Origin: Branchiostoma floridae
Lineage: Eukaryota; Chordata; Leptocardii; Amphioxiformes; Branchiostomatidae
Direction: 5' to 3'
Assembly: GCF_000003815.2 (NCBI RefSeq)
Contig: NC_049979.1
Location: 35,128,600 to 35,192,599, forward strand
DNA length: 64,000 nucleotides
Positions within the stretch are counted from its first letter, which is position 1. Each line of letters starts with the position of its first letter. A program made the position numbers and the translations under genes. Positions 1 to 12,900 of the stretch are shown here, piece after piece. The notes under the pieces are model-generated. The model saw only the letters and a list, made by a program, of their open reading frames with translations. It ran no database searches and was not told the DNA's origin.

Positions 1-2574
1 ATCTCATCCAACAAGACTGGCACCAAAAAACTCAAGGGTAGGTTCCTCTAGGAAGGAAAACTTTTTTTCCCTCTCTTGTTGTTGTTGTATTATTCACCAT
101 ACACGGAAGAAGAAATCCAATCGTACAGTGGACTAACTTTCACGGCCACGGAAATGCCAAGGCTGCATTCATGAATTATTTCAAAAGCAGTTTCGGCAGG
201 TCTTTCTTGTTGGCTCCAGACCCAAACAAGATTCACCAGATGCTGCCTTTTTGTGGCTTTATGTTTGTTTCTGAAAATCTTTCCAAAGGGGATTATGATA
301 TACACAATGATATCTTTCTCAAACCATCTCCTTGCCGTTGCTTCCAGAGAATTTGAATCAGGATAGTTTTTGTTTGTTCTCACAAGCCAAAAAGAAGAGG
401 TCCTGCCTCAGGAACTGCAACTATTCCACAGAGATCCTGCAGCCGGATAGGGAATATTCTCCCACAGAGAAATGCTGCACCTGGGTTGGCTGGGTGTCAC
501 CAGGTCCCGAAGTGCTTGACTGCACACACGGATATTTAGAAGACTGGTATTCCCAGGAATCAATGTAATCTTGTAACACAATCCCTTGTAATCTGCCCAA
601 GTCTTGCACAAAGTCTCCCAGTCGTGTTGTGATGTTGTAGTCCGCTATCAGAGGTCCCGTGTTATGTGCAAAGCGGATCCTGATTTGTACTGATCATCCG
701 TCCACGGCGCTGTTCTAAGCCAAGCTCCAGTCCAAGGTTGCCGTTGCCGGACATTTCTACCGCTATCTCATCCGTTGGAGGACTGATGTTGCTTTTCTTG
801 TGCCAATGTTTGGGGATTTATTCCCGCTGCGCGACTCCGGCCGTCCAGATAGAAGATTTCAGATAGTATCCTCTCAAAGGGAGAGATACGCGGCATTGAC
901 ACAGACAGATGCACGATGCCAACACACGCAATAATGCGGGGTCTTCAGATGGGCCTGATCACCAAGTATCGATCCCCGTCCTCAGGCCCCATTGGCTGCT
1001 GGAGGAATGACAGAGGGGGGCCGGTCGTACGTTCCCTGAGCATGGTGATATTCTGGGCAGGTAATTCCCATTTATAGTCCGCGGGATGCGATCTTCCCTG
1101 GGGAACGGCAGCGACTCCTGATGATAACGCAACCGGGAAACGTTGGCGGGTCACCAAGAAGCATGAAAATTACAGATGATGTACCCCCCCGCCGTCTGAA
1201 GAACGCCTTTCTAGTGCAGCCCAGCTTCTTTGTATGGCTTGGCTGTGTGGGACTCTTCGGAGAGGTGCCGGCTATAATACTGCATTGATTGTGGGAGTAA
1301 TCTGTGTTGCCACGGTGCCAAATCTATTATTAATGGCTATTTATATGAAGTCACATGCCCATGGCAGCCGGAATGTGCCACAATGATGTAGGTATAGGGG
1401 GGTAACTTTTGTGTTGTTCACAATATGGTCAATATATTACTGGGATATAGAGTGCTAGAAATATGATGCAAATTAAAACATTTTACCTCAGAATATTGCA
1501 AAGTTGAAACTCTTTTTTCTGTTGCCTAATTTTGTATTCGTCATGTCAGCTAGTTACCATTTTTTGTCTCATATATAAGAAATCAATTACCTAATGACAC
1601 AGATAAGATACACGACAATGTTGTAGTAAGGCTACATGCAGTAATGCAATTTGTCAGTTCTTAGACATGAAAGTCTGTATCTTCAGTACACGTTCTTTTG
1701 GAGGAAGAGAGTACAGGGTGTGCATGGAAGGTATCTTTTCTGGCATTGCTTAACAGTTTTGGACAAATATCTGTGTCAGTATGCAACATTACATGGATTT
1801 AGGGTAATGTTGTATTACTAATAGATCAATAGGTTCAAGGCCTCACCCAGTAATAAGATTTGCACTTCAACTCAATTTTTGTTTGGGGGGGGGGGGGGGG
1901 TCATGTTGATAAAATATGCAATATTTTATGACAGTCTACCAAAATCTAAGTCATAATTTGATCATCACTGTATCCTACAGGCAACAGCCAGCAACGTTAG
2001 GAAAAAGAGAACTAAGGAAAAAACAATTGAGCTATGACCTGAGGTGTGCAGGTCAGCTTGCTCTGCTGAATGTCAGATACTTTCTAGTTGAAATATTTGA
2101 TTTTTTTAAAAGGTCTGGAGTGAAGATATATGGCTTGTCAACACAAAAAAATATTAGCCTGATGTAGTTTAGTGGCACTTTTTATGCCATGAATCCCTTC
2201 CTTTCATTTGTTAATAATTTTCTGAATAAAAGGCATTGTTTTTAGAATGAAAGCATGTGTAATTGTGGCCCTGAATGGCAATATTTACAGGTTTGTGATC
2301 ATAGCAAATCTGAATTATTTTCTGTTGACTCAATTTTCTTTTTTTTTGGTTGTAAAAAAATGGACAGGGAAATCCAAAAAGCAACAAATAGAATTGGTGT
2401 GGCCCCACTGATTTTCAAAAGGACGTTGACTCACTCAGGAAGTAATGACCACAATAATTTGAAATTTAGTGGATATTGATCTAAGGCTGCATACTATATG
2501 ATTATGCCACAAAATATGAGTCGTGCACTTTATTTTCTGTTGAGACTGCAAAGTTACTTACCACCCCTTATACA
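1..2574. other. No supported gene
   Basis: Bases 640-1280 are more GC-rich than their surroundings and hold a 70-codon minus-strand open frame, but no family or splice structure is recognised. A G-run lies at 1886-1900. The rest is AT-rich. It may be TDP1 intron or 5' flank. Confidence 0.4.
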
Positions 2575-2766
2575 TAACGCTAGTTCACCTTTATCCGTAG
2601 CCTAAATATGTTGTTTTAGAAAAACATCAAGTTGACGGATGGTGGTTGCAAACAGATTGCAATATTTCTAAAATGTTACATTTTTTAACCAACTATATTG
2701 ACTAAATACCCTATTTTAAAACCAACGAATATAGGTTACCCCACGGATAAAGGTGAACTAGCATTA
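2575..2766. mobile_element. Short inverted-repeat transposon (TTCACCTTTATCCG ends), copy 1
   Basis: A 192-bp element with ends taacgctagttcaccttta and taaaggtgaactagcatta, inverted over about 24 bp. The interior carries atcaagttgacggatggtgg. Confidence 0.85.
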
Positions 2767-2905
2767 CACTACGTGTACTAGTCAGATGCAGGTGTTCATG
2801 TTGTGGTAAGTTTAGGAATGCCGCAGAGCTAATATATGGTGGCCTCTACTTTTAAATGTAGCAAACGTTGCATGATTAATGAGGAAGCTCTTATGTACAT
2901 GATGG

Positions 2906-3240
2906 CAGGGCTTGAAATACCACCTGCATATGCAGGTTAGTGCAAGTAGAATTGGAGCTGTGCAGGTATTTCTGGTGTCTACGTACACCTAACCTGCTCT
3001 GGTCCAAAATTGTACTGGGTTTTACATAAATGTCGTAGGTGTCTATGGATTGTTATTAGCTGCATTGTTACCACCTGTTAAGTATGAAAGAAAAAATAGC
3101 AATTATGGTTTCTGAACAATTTTAGTATGATCCATACTTCCTAATTTCAGATTGGTGCAGGTAGAATTTGTCTGGTGCAGGTAATTTTCAATGTTACCTG
3201 CACCGGTGCAGGTATGCAGAAAAAAGTATTTCGAGCCCTG
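2906..3240. mobile_element. Short inverted-repeat transposon (CAGGGCT ends), copy 1
   Basis: A 335-bp segment starting CAGGGCTTGAAATAC and ending GTATTTCGAGCCCTG, so the ends are near-perfect inverted repeats. GATGG flanks both sides, a candidate 5-bp target duplication. The interior repeats the word gtgcaggta. CAGGG ends resemble hAT-type non-autonomous elements; that assignment is inference. Confidence 0.8.
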
Positions 3241-4369
3241 GATGGCTTCAGCATGCACTGCCTTATCCATCCCACCTGAAGTCTGGCCTGCAAGGCAATA
3301 AACACAAAATTGAATGTACTAATGGTCTCATCTTTAACCCTTTTTTGCTTCATGAAGACGGATGATTTGTGCCTGCAGCTGCCAGCCTTGTGATGATAAT
3401 TGAACTACCAGAAACGATGCCAGCAGGGAAATAGTATTTTGTATATTAAGCAAGAAATCCTTGATTGAATAAACTTTAACTTTTAAGATAACCTGAGGGA
3501 AAAGGAAATCACCATGGATTTGAATTTGTCCGGTTCAAAACGTACCCAAGATTGGAGAAGAAGGGGTGCAGCCCTCCAGATTTGTTTGCAATAAGCCCTG
3601 AATCTCAGTGCATTCTGTAGTCAGGTATCACCCTTTATTTAATGGCTCCATATACATTGTATTCATAAGCAACCTGCGTTTTGTAATCAATGATAGGACT
3701 TTTTCGATAGAAAATTTATGCATGTAAATATTGATATGGTCAATATTTGCAATGAGTTGTTGTGCACTTTGTTGTTGTGAATCATATTAATGAAATTATT
3801 TTTTCCCTCTACTTTAAGTACAAAATGCAGATTTAGTTAGTAAGAACAATATTTTTTTTAGATGAATTCATCATTATTAAAACTTACAAAAACTTTGTAT
3901 TATAATGATAGTTAAGGCTTCAGTTTTGGATTTGGTATTTTGCAGATTGCAGGACTAGAATTTTGGACTGTATTCTCATACATCTGGTGTATGTGTTTGC
4001 AGCCAGTAGGTACCCAATTTTTCTGAGTAATGAGGCTGATTTACATGCTCGAGGCACCTCCTCGAACACCGGAACTCTGTTTTACGTCCCTTCCGAAAGA
4101 CAATTCTTGGTCAAGCTACAGCATCCGGTCTTCCTCGGGGGGTCTCCCATCACAGTACTGCCTGGACTGCACGTTGCTTAACTTCCGGGATCGAGGGGAT
4201 TGGGTGTTTCAATGATGGGTGCACATTTTGGTTAACGTCTACGTCACAAAGGTAGTTTGTTTGGCACAAAACTTGAATCTGAGTTATGGGGTTTAAGGCA
4301 GCAGATAAGAGGTTTTTAGAAGGGTGTTTCAGGTTGAAATCTCAGTTTGGGATCTGGATCCTAACTCTA

Positions 4370-4860
4370 CAAGTACACTGCACTGCCAGGAGTTGCATGT
4401 TCTACGTAAAGACATAAATTATAAATTGCTTATCCCTCGTTATAGCAAAAAAAAAGCATGGCAAAACGATGTGATCCAAGGTGTGCAGGTCTGCTGATTG
4501 TCAGATCCCCAATTTTTCTCTCGATGAAATTATCATGAAGGGAATCCTCATCAAACATTTTGAAAAATGTCAAACTCTACTCTGCAGTGCCAGGAGTTAC
4601 AGTTCTGAACTGTAACTCCTGGCACTAATCAACATAGCATAGCAAAACGATCTGCCATGGTTCTTGAGCAGAGGAGGGAGACTCCTCGACCCTAACTTTC
4701 TACTCCACTGCCAGGAGTTGCACTTCTTTACGGAAAGACATAAATTATAAATTGCTGATCCCAAAATTAATGTTATGTTATAGCAAAAAGCCACACTTAA
4801 GCATAGCAAAACGATCCGGTACAGTTCTTGAGCAGAGCAGCGAGACTCCACGGTAGGCGC
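4370..4860. repeat. Locally duplicated segment with a 39-bp perfect hairpin
   Basis: Blocks around 4385-4480 (ctgccaggagttgca, aagacataaattataaattg, agcatggcaaaacgat) recur at 4697-4815, and gttcttgagcagag occurs at 4660 and 4825. Between them, 4587-4625 is a perfect hairpin with 19-bp arms (gtgccaggagttacagttc) and a one-base loop. The region lies in presumed TDP1 intron or 5' flank. Confidence 0.75.
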
Positions 4861-5837
4861 AAGCTCCGACCTATCAGTACCTGATGCAGCTTGTAATTAC
4901 CAATTTCCAACAGAACCCGTGTGTCATGCTTTGTGGCAGCTCGCCGGTTATGCAATTTAGTCAAGGACCGTCGCAAATTATTCATGAGAGTAGACTTCAG
5001 CAGTGATACTGTAAATATGGAAATGTTTCCGGTGGTTTTATTTTTGCATTGACCTGTTTATGACAAATTGGTGACACATTCAAGCAGGTATCTAGCCAGA
5101 GTCCGTCCTTTCAACCTTTGACGTAATTTTGTTGCTGGGATGGACAAAAATTTTGCCCATTATGTCCGTTGTGACAGACAAAAATCGGCATGTAGAGATT
5201 CTAATTGAACAAAGCTGAGTATGCCAACAAAGTTTTTCTGTACTGTAAAGAAAATAGCATTTCAGAGGGTCTAGATTTCAAAATTTCCTCAGGGAATTTT
5301 CTGTAATGGTACCCACCCCTAATCCTTATAAGGTGTGTTAGGGTCTGGAAAATGAAGGCCAAGTTTAATTATCATAAAGAGCCCCTTAGGGCCTTTTAAA
5401 GTACTGCAGTGGAACTTCCAGTTTTGTTTCCAATGTATATAATATTACTTCAGCAGAAATCCTTGAACCGCAAGCTTTAATCATGATGGTGAAAACCTGC
5501 TTTTACAACAAAATGTACCTCCTGTGAAATTGAGGCCCTACAGAAATACACGCATTTCCAGTAGCTGAGTGGCAACAGGGATGATTATGGAGAGCGTTAA
5601 CTGTGATGGAGTGCTTTGGAGTTCCAATTTTGTTTCCATGTACAGCACATTCTAGTGTAGCACTGTGATTTCACACAATTATCCTTTGCGCAGGAAGCTA
5701 TGGCAAGATGAATGTCTTGAATGGTTGCTTTTCGGTGCTATTGATAGGATTTAGACCCTCGGGATAAAACACACTCAACCCAAAGATGTCTTTGGAATTC
5801 ATAATGCATTAGTTTTCAAACAATCATATACAACAGT

Positions 5838-6063
5838 TAACACTGATTCACCTTTATCCGTGAGGTAACCTATATCCGTTGCTTTTAAAAACAGTATTTT
5901 TCAGGGATATCAAGTAGACCAATGGTGGTTTCAAATTGCAATCATTTCAGAATATTTTGACATATTCCAATTTGAGACCAGGTCCGTCCATCAACATCCC
6001 TAAATACCCAGTTTTTAAAAAACGGATATAGGTTACCCCGCGGATATAGGTAAACTTGCGTTA
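5838..6063. mobile_element. Short inverted-repeat transposon (TTCACCTTTATCCG ends), copy 2
   Basis: A 226-bp relative of 2575-2766, with ends taacactgattcaccttta and tataggtaaacttgcgtta and the shared interior atcaagtagaccaatggtgg. It retains an extra inner inverted pair (ggtaacctatatccg against cggatataggttacc). Confidence 0.82.
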
Positions 6064-6639
6064 CTGTTTTTGGTGGATTTTTCTGAATTAAACCTGGTCC
6101 AGCCATCTTTTTTTTTGCATTACCCGGTTCATGTGTACACCTTCTTATACTCATTAAAGAAACATATTAATTTAATATCATTATCACCATTATTTGGAAA
6201 AAAGAGATATTAATAATATACGATTATGATATTATTGCAAAATATACATGGCACTGCTACATGCCACACACATTTAATGATGTTGACATAGTTAAGCTCA
6301 GTGAGAGCTTCAAGGGAGGTATAAGGTGGTGGAAGAAGAGAAATGGGCTCCGCCTTCCAATACTATTCTAGAACTCAGTGGATGAATAGCCCACAGTCTC
6401 TACAGCCTCAAAAGAGCTATAATTATACTGGGACCTTTACCTGAACTGTTCTCTTCAATCTGTTCTTTTGATTATGTCCATCTACCAAGAAATTGGCAGT
6501 TTAACCGACATGTTTTTAGGTGAGGTTTACCATTTAACTAAAAGGTTTCATCTGAGTTATTTGTAGTGAAACTCCATTCAGACGGAAATCTTTGCAACAT
6601 CACACACTGGGGCATACCCCTACTCTTTTTTGAAAGGTG

Positions 6640-6895
6640 TACAAGGTTCTTTTGTGGGGGGTGGCTTGGCTATCCCCATACATGTACATGGGGCCCTGGC
6701 CCTCCATTTAAGTCCTATCTGAGGGCAGCCCTATCCGAAGTCAGGTACTCATTTTTATCTGAGTCAAGTGGGGAAAGTCGTGTAAAGTGCCTTTCCCAAG
6801 GGCACAAGATCGGTGACACGGCAGGATTCAAACTCGAGACCTCCCAGTCCTGAACCAAACACTCTGCCACTGTGCTGCTCAATCTCATGCAATTA
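6640..6895 (-). repeat. tRNA-derived SINE-like element
   Basis: Read on the minus strand, 6800-6890 has a tRNA-like arrangement: an A-box-like start near agcacagtggcagag and a B-box-like gtttgaatcctg (complement of caggattcaaac). The plus strand shows the word order cccaagggcacaag, gtgacacggcaggattcaaa, gacctcccagtcctg seen in widespread invertebrate SINEs. Its body probably extends to about 6640. It lies just upstream of the first TDP1 exon in the window. Confidence 0.6.
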
Positions 6896-6928
6896 TTTTT
6901 GTTGACTACAACAAATTTGCGCACACAG

Positions 6929-9900
6929 GGTCTGGTTGAGTCCTCGGTTCCCCAAACTGAGCGACGGATCTAGCCCCTCTGACGGAGACTCCCCAACCCA
7001 CTTCAAGGCAGACCTGCTGGCATATCTGGCTGCCTACAAAAAATCTGCCCTGGATGGATGGAGAAGACACATACAGGAGCATGACATGTCAGAAGCAAGG
7101 TAACTGTTAGTAACAAGCTTTTCAGATTTAATCATCATCATATGAGGATCATAATGATAGTAATGACAAACTTTTTTTGCAACTTGAAGTTAACACATTT
7201 TTGAAGGCATGATTGCACGTACACACGAGAACGGTACAGACACTAAACAGAGGATACAAACAAGAGGGGTGCGGAGTCACTATAGATGATAAGCACACTA
7301 CAACTTAGCACAAGGGGTGTGGATGCTATACATAGGGTATGGACACTTAAGCCCGGGTATGGACTGTGCAGGCATAAAGACATTATGCAGGGGGTTTGGA
7401 CACTTTGGAGAGTACTGGACACTATTTTGCATTCAAATTATATATTACATATTTTCCTTTGGTTGGGCTTATTCTAGAGACGATCCATTGTTTAGAACAA
7501 TTAGGCATTTATAAAGCAGTGTTAAAGCCTTTTCTTATTATAATTAGACACCTGAGATACATTTTCAGAACATTTTGATCATGCAGCAAGTCCTTGCCCA
7601 CAAAGACATTCTTGTATGGACAATGGCTCTTATAAAGGTCCAAGGAATGGACCTTTTTGAAAACGGAAGAATGTATCTTCCACCTTAGGCCACACCAATT
7701 TAATTGATTGGTTCACAGATTCGCTCACTCCTATTTTTTGGAGAAAAAAAATAAAAATAAAAATTACAACTCAGCAAATTTTCACCATTAATGAAACCAT
7801 TCACCAACTTTCTGGTGTAAGCAAATTGGCCTTTATATTTATATAAGCTCCTTAAAATGTGGGTTTTATTATTCCAGTAATATTTTTTATTCATGAAGAA
7901 TGGGACAAACATAAAAACTGACACTACTTTTGTAATTTTCAACGAACAGGTGCTGTTACTGTACAGTAATTATAGTGTTTTTGTACTTTTTTCAAACTGA
8001 AAACATTTTTTCTTTATGTTTTGGATTAGCCCTTATCTTGGTCTAAGGTTTACCCCAACCATTTTACAATTTTTATTTTTTATTTTTTTTCGCCCTCTCG
8101 CTCCATATTTTTTATGAAAAAAGCCAAGAAATCCTTGAACCAAGAAATTAAATTGGTGTGGCCTTATGAGGACATTTCTTACTCTGACTTGACTAATTGA
8201 GCCTTGCAAACTTTTGATAATGGTACACTTGGGTATGTTATCCTGGAGGAGGACACAGAGTCAGTGTGAGCTAATTAGTCCCAGGACTCCTAACGAGGAT
8301 ATCACCTTTCTTCCTGCTTAATTAATCCCCTTGGCTTCAGCCGTTTGATTGCTTTTCTATTGCCTTGGTATTACTCATTCATGTCATCTCTTGTCGATTG
8401 ATATTCCTTGCATGTGTGTCATTGTATCAGAGATATTGTAATAATCGAAAAGCCTGCCAGGCATACTAATTTTACAATTCCACTGATTATATGAAAAATG
8501 AATATTGTCAGGAATATGACAGGTGTGATTTGCTGTAGTGGGTAATGGTCTAAGAGGGCAGGCATTGGGAATTGGAAACGAATTGCGTAGTCAAAAAGGT
8601 TGACCCAGAAATGTCGTGTTCAGTTTGGGAAATGTGCTTTTGAAGCTCTAAGGACGATCAATATGGAATTAATTGAGTTTAGAATTAGAATATCAGTTGT
8701 GCTGATGCCAATTTTTTTTTGCTGCATAAGGAGCTTAAAGGTATGTTTTGTAGAATTTCGGCACCAAATCTACAAATATTCTAAACTAAATTCTAAGATC
8801 TATTTCTGTCTGACACTACTGGGGTTACGGACACAAATGGGGTATGGACACTACTGGGGGAACGGACAATACAGGGGGTATGGACACTACTGGGGGTATG
8901 GACATTACAGGGGGTACGAACATTTCAGAGGGTGTACTCTCACTACAGGGGATAAGGATGGGGCATAGACATTACTGGCGGTACGGGGTATTGCAAATAG
9001 AAACAATTATTCCCCAGCAATATGTTGTGCCTGATTGTGTGTAGGGTTCATATCGTGGCCTCAGTACCAGGGAGACATCAGGGGGGACAGAAGAACCAGT
9101 GGGGTCACCTGAAACTACGACAGGTGAGATTATAAAGTGTGATTTTTAATAATGACTTTTTTGTTAGTTGATGAGAGTTAGTTGGGACAAACTGAGATTA
9201 GGCTATATACTGAAGTCAGGCTCCTGTAGTGCCATTTTACAAGTCAGACTAATATATACTTAGTCTACATGTACTAATCATAGGAACTTCTTCAGGATTT
9301 TCATATTTGGAGGTACCCTTGAATGAAAATGTACAGTGATGTGAAGCACATTTTGCTATCCCCCAATACAGGTGTTCCAAGAGAGAGGTCCACCTGCAGA
9401 CCAGGTGAAAGGTTGGCCTGTGATTGGCCAGTTCTCCAGTATCGGGTCCCTCGGTGCCGACGCCCAGAAATGGCTGTGTGGAGAATGGTTGTCCAGTCTG
9501 GCTGCAGTGAAGGGGAAACCAAGCCTCATGATGGGCACCAGACAGCCGCAGCTACAGTTGGCAAGTTGTTAACGGCAATTCTTCTGTGAAACCTAGTTAA
9601 AGCACTCACATTCTTGCTCTCTCTCACAGACTCAGTCTCTCACTCACTCAGTTTCTCACTCACTCATTTAGTCTCTTACTCAGTCTCTCACTCAGTCTCC
9701 CATTCAGTCTCATTCATTCAGTCTATCACTCATTCAGTCTCTCACTCAGTTTCTCACTCACTCACTCACTCACTCACTCACTCACTCACTCACTCACTCA
9801 CTCACTCACTCACTCACTCACTCACTCACTCACTCACTCAATAACCCATAAAATAAGTACACAATAATCCTCTCAGATACACACAATCACTCACTTGTGT

Positions 9901-12900
9901 ATGTATATGTATGTATCATATTTTAGAGAGTGAGACATGAGTACACGTCAGGTTTCTGTGAGTGCTAATATATTATGTTCAAATCATTTATCGATTTTTG
10001 TATAGTTGATTTTCTATGAAATGTAACATTATATGCAGAAGAAACGTAACGTTATATGCAGAAAGGAAACAGGTCATAAAACACTTTCTATTCAGCAGTT
10101 CTTCTAATACAAAATGCAGCAACAGCAAAAGGCCCATACAAATTCTTCAGAATCTAGTCACATTCTCACCCATTTGTGTGCTCACATCTTGAATTCTATA
10201 CGACACCTTTCACAATAATATTGTATTTGATTTGCTGAATTATGCATGTAGACACCCCTACAGTCCACACTCCACCTTTTGCATGTTTCGAAAAGGGCAA
10301 TCTTTACTCGTTCTCTCCTAAGGCCTTAATGTTTATATGGCAGTGCAACTCAAATGTTAAGGATGGTGCCATGCATGCAACTGTGGTGCGTTTTCTTATC
10401 TCAGGAATACAATGTACAAAATGTATAATCAAACCATTAGAGGGGAAGGTATGGGCAAATGAGCAACTTTTTTACCTGCATGATGGCGGCATACACTGTC
10501 CAGAGTCTCTCATACTTAAGAAAACACTCCTGCAGCTTCTTGTTTGAAATAAAGATTAAAATCAGATAAAATGAGCTGAAATCTGCAAAACCTTAATATA
10601 TTTTCCCACTGGCTCCCAGGGTATATAATAAGCCCCCATAATGAGCTGATATACTGTAGACAATTGAACACATTGTAATAAATTTATTCTGGGACCTTTG
10701 AACTAACTTCCTGTCAGTGTCCCAACCATGTGAAAATTAGTGTGAAAATTGCACAACTCAAAACTGTATGAAGGTAAATTTCATGACTTTATGAAATTGT
10801 CTCAATCTACCGATTAACAGATGAAGATCTAATCAATGCTGCCAGGTTTTTACTGTTTACAGTTTGGTGCACATTTTCCCTTAGATTCTGTGCATATCAT
10901 ATCTGATCATTCATCTTTTTATAAGTCATAGAACCTTTAGGTTCTTTGAGCTTTTTACTTTTAAGGCTGTACGATGTACTTATGACAAGCTCAGTACTTA
11001 AAACTAAATCCATTTCAAAAGACCAGCTACATTAGACTTTCATCCATGCAGTCTTCCCTTTTCTGAAGTTCCATTATTCGTCTCCATGTAGATAGCTGAG
11101 TTAAGCCTTGGCATACCTCAAAGCTGTAGCTTCTTATCTCACTGTCATCATACATCCACCCACATCTTCTAGAGGGACTTGAGGGGACCTTAGGTCTTAC
11201 GTTTAGACATTCTTGCTCCATCCTTGAGTCAAACGGTAGTTATGTCTACCCGGCAAACGGTATGTGGGCGGAGAATTTGCACACAGGCGCGTTATCCCAC
11301 AGGAATGGTGTGTGGGCGGATGTTCCTATGTGTGATGATTCAGATGCGAGATATACCGGCTAGATTAGGGTGTTTACTTTGTATGCGCTGCCGTAGGAAG
11401 GAGTAAAGAAAGTCTGAAATGTTTGATATCCTTTCAGAAGAGAGATGAGTTTGAAAGCCTTTGGCCATGTTGGTGACACAATATTGATGATTGCCTTTAA
11501 CGTCTGAAGGACAGCGAATGTCAACTTCAGATTTTATCTGTACAGTTAAAGGCAAAAGGCGACAGTGAAGAAGATGACAGTGGCCGTTGTAAATTTGGTC
11601 TGCGTATACCTTTGTGTTGGAAGAAAGTTTAGCATTGTACTAGGGCAGATGTTACACTTTTTACACAGTTTAAATGTTTTGATTTACACCCTAATGTTCT
11701 GCATAGCAAGCAGACTTCTGAGTCCCTGTTTGTATATTATCACACACAGCTTATAGATATTACATATTAAGCCATTAATACCACATGCTGGCAATATATA
11801 CCAGTTTCTCAACATCTCTAATTCAAACTGAACTTATATATTAAAGATCTAGAATCATGATAAATTATCCGGATTTCTCAATATAAAGGTTTAACTTAAT
11901 ATGTTTTTATACAGTCTTGTAGCATAATGTTATTTGTGATCATGAATTTTATTGTGCATGTTATATTCCTTCATAGATTTACCCAAGTGTGAACAATGTT
12001 CGGACCAGTCTGGAAGGATACCCAGGTAAGAAGTCATACTGAAGGTCTTATGAAATAGTTATCAAAAATTACCCTGACTCAAACTCACTCACTCACTCAC
12101 TCACTCACTCACTCACCTACTCACCCATTCACTCACTCAATCACTAACAAATCAGGATACAAAGGAAGATGACTTAGTATTAAGTACATTTATTTTGATA
12201 ACAAACATAATGAAAGATGCATTTACAATGAATTGGAATAAAGTAGCAAATCAAATATAATCAATAATAATTTATAATTATAGTAAATCCATGGTTGGAC
12301 AAGTCTACTAGTCTGATTGTTATGCACAAGTGAAAGTGCTGATAGGGTAAGCGCATGGCCAACCTTACTTGCCCGGTCGGTCAATTACATTTTTTCCAGG
12401 AGTGAGATTTTGATATACTTCAAGTTGTTATTTTTCAATGTCATGGGATCAAGGCATTGGTCAACACAGAAAATAGAGCAAATAATCAAAAGAGCAAAAA
12501 AGTCCATTGCTAGAAGTGAAAATATGCAGAAAAAATGTCATAATTTGGTTTGAGAGAAAACTTTAAGAAAACTTGTCCAACCCTGAAATCATAGAATCTG
12601 ATATGAAACAAATCAGGAGAGCTCCAAACAGTAACAACTCAAAATCAACAACTACGCAATCATGTAGGATCATGTCAGTAAGTAAATAAAGTCTACTTGC
12701 ACCTACAAGTGCAATGTCATGTCTTATGCACTTGTACTTACAATGCACACGTCATGTATCAACTCCCATGTATCAACTCCCCAGTCTTTGACTCATTAAG
12801 TGGGTATCTCACTGGACCGCAGTACCGTGGTGGTACCTTGGAATTTGTTTACAGAGGCACCTTTTTCCTTTTTTTGCCAATTTCCCCTTGTAGCCACATT

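Larger units (their letters stand above)
3241..6639. other. Presumed intron or flank without supported exons
   Basis: Apart from the repeats listed at 4370-4860 and 5838-6063 I see no coding signal. I looked for the TDP1 exons that should precede 6929 (first catalytic HxK region) and did not find them. Confidence 0.45.

Noticed and set aside
945..1157. 70-codon minus-strand frame in GC-richer DNA
   Set aside because: No family, no splice sites and no start context that supports a gene.
4030..4215. Possible TDP1 upstream exon
   Set aside because: Translation shows no similarity to the family's first catalytic region.
6800..6890. tRNA gene
   Set aside because: Only tRNA-like box words remain; no complete cloverleaf, and the flanks fit a SINE.
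9614..9844. 76-codon Ser/His/Leu/Thr frame
   Set aside because: Direct translation of the TCAC microsatellite.
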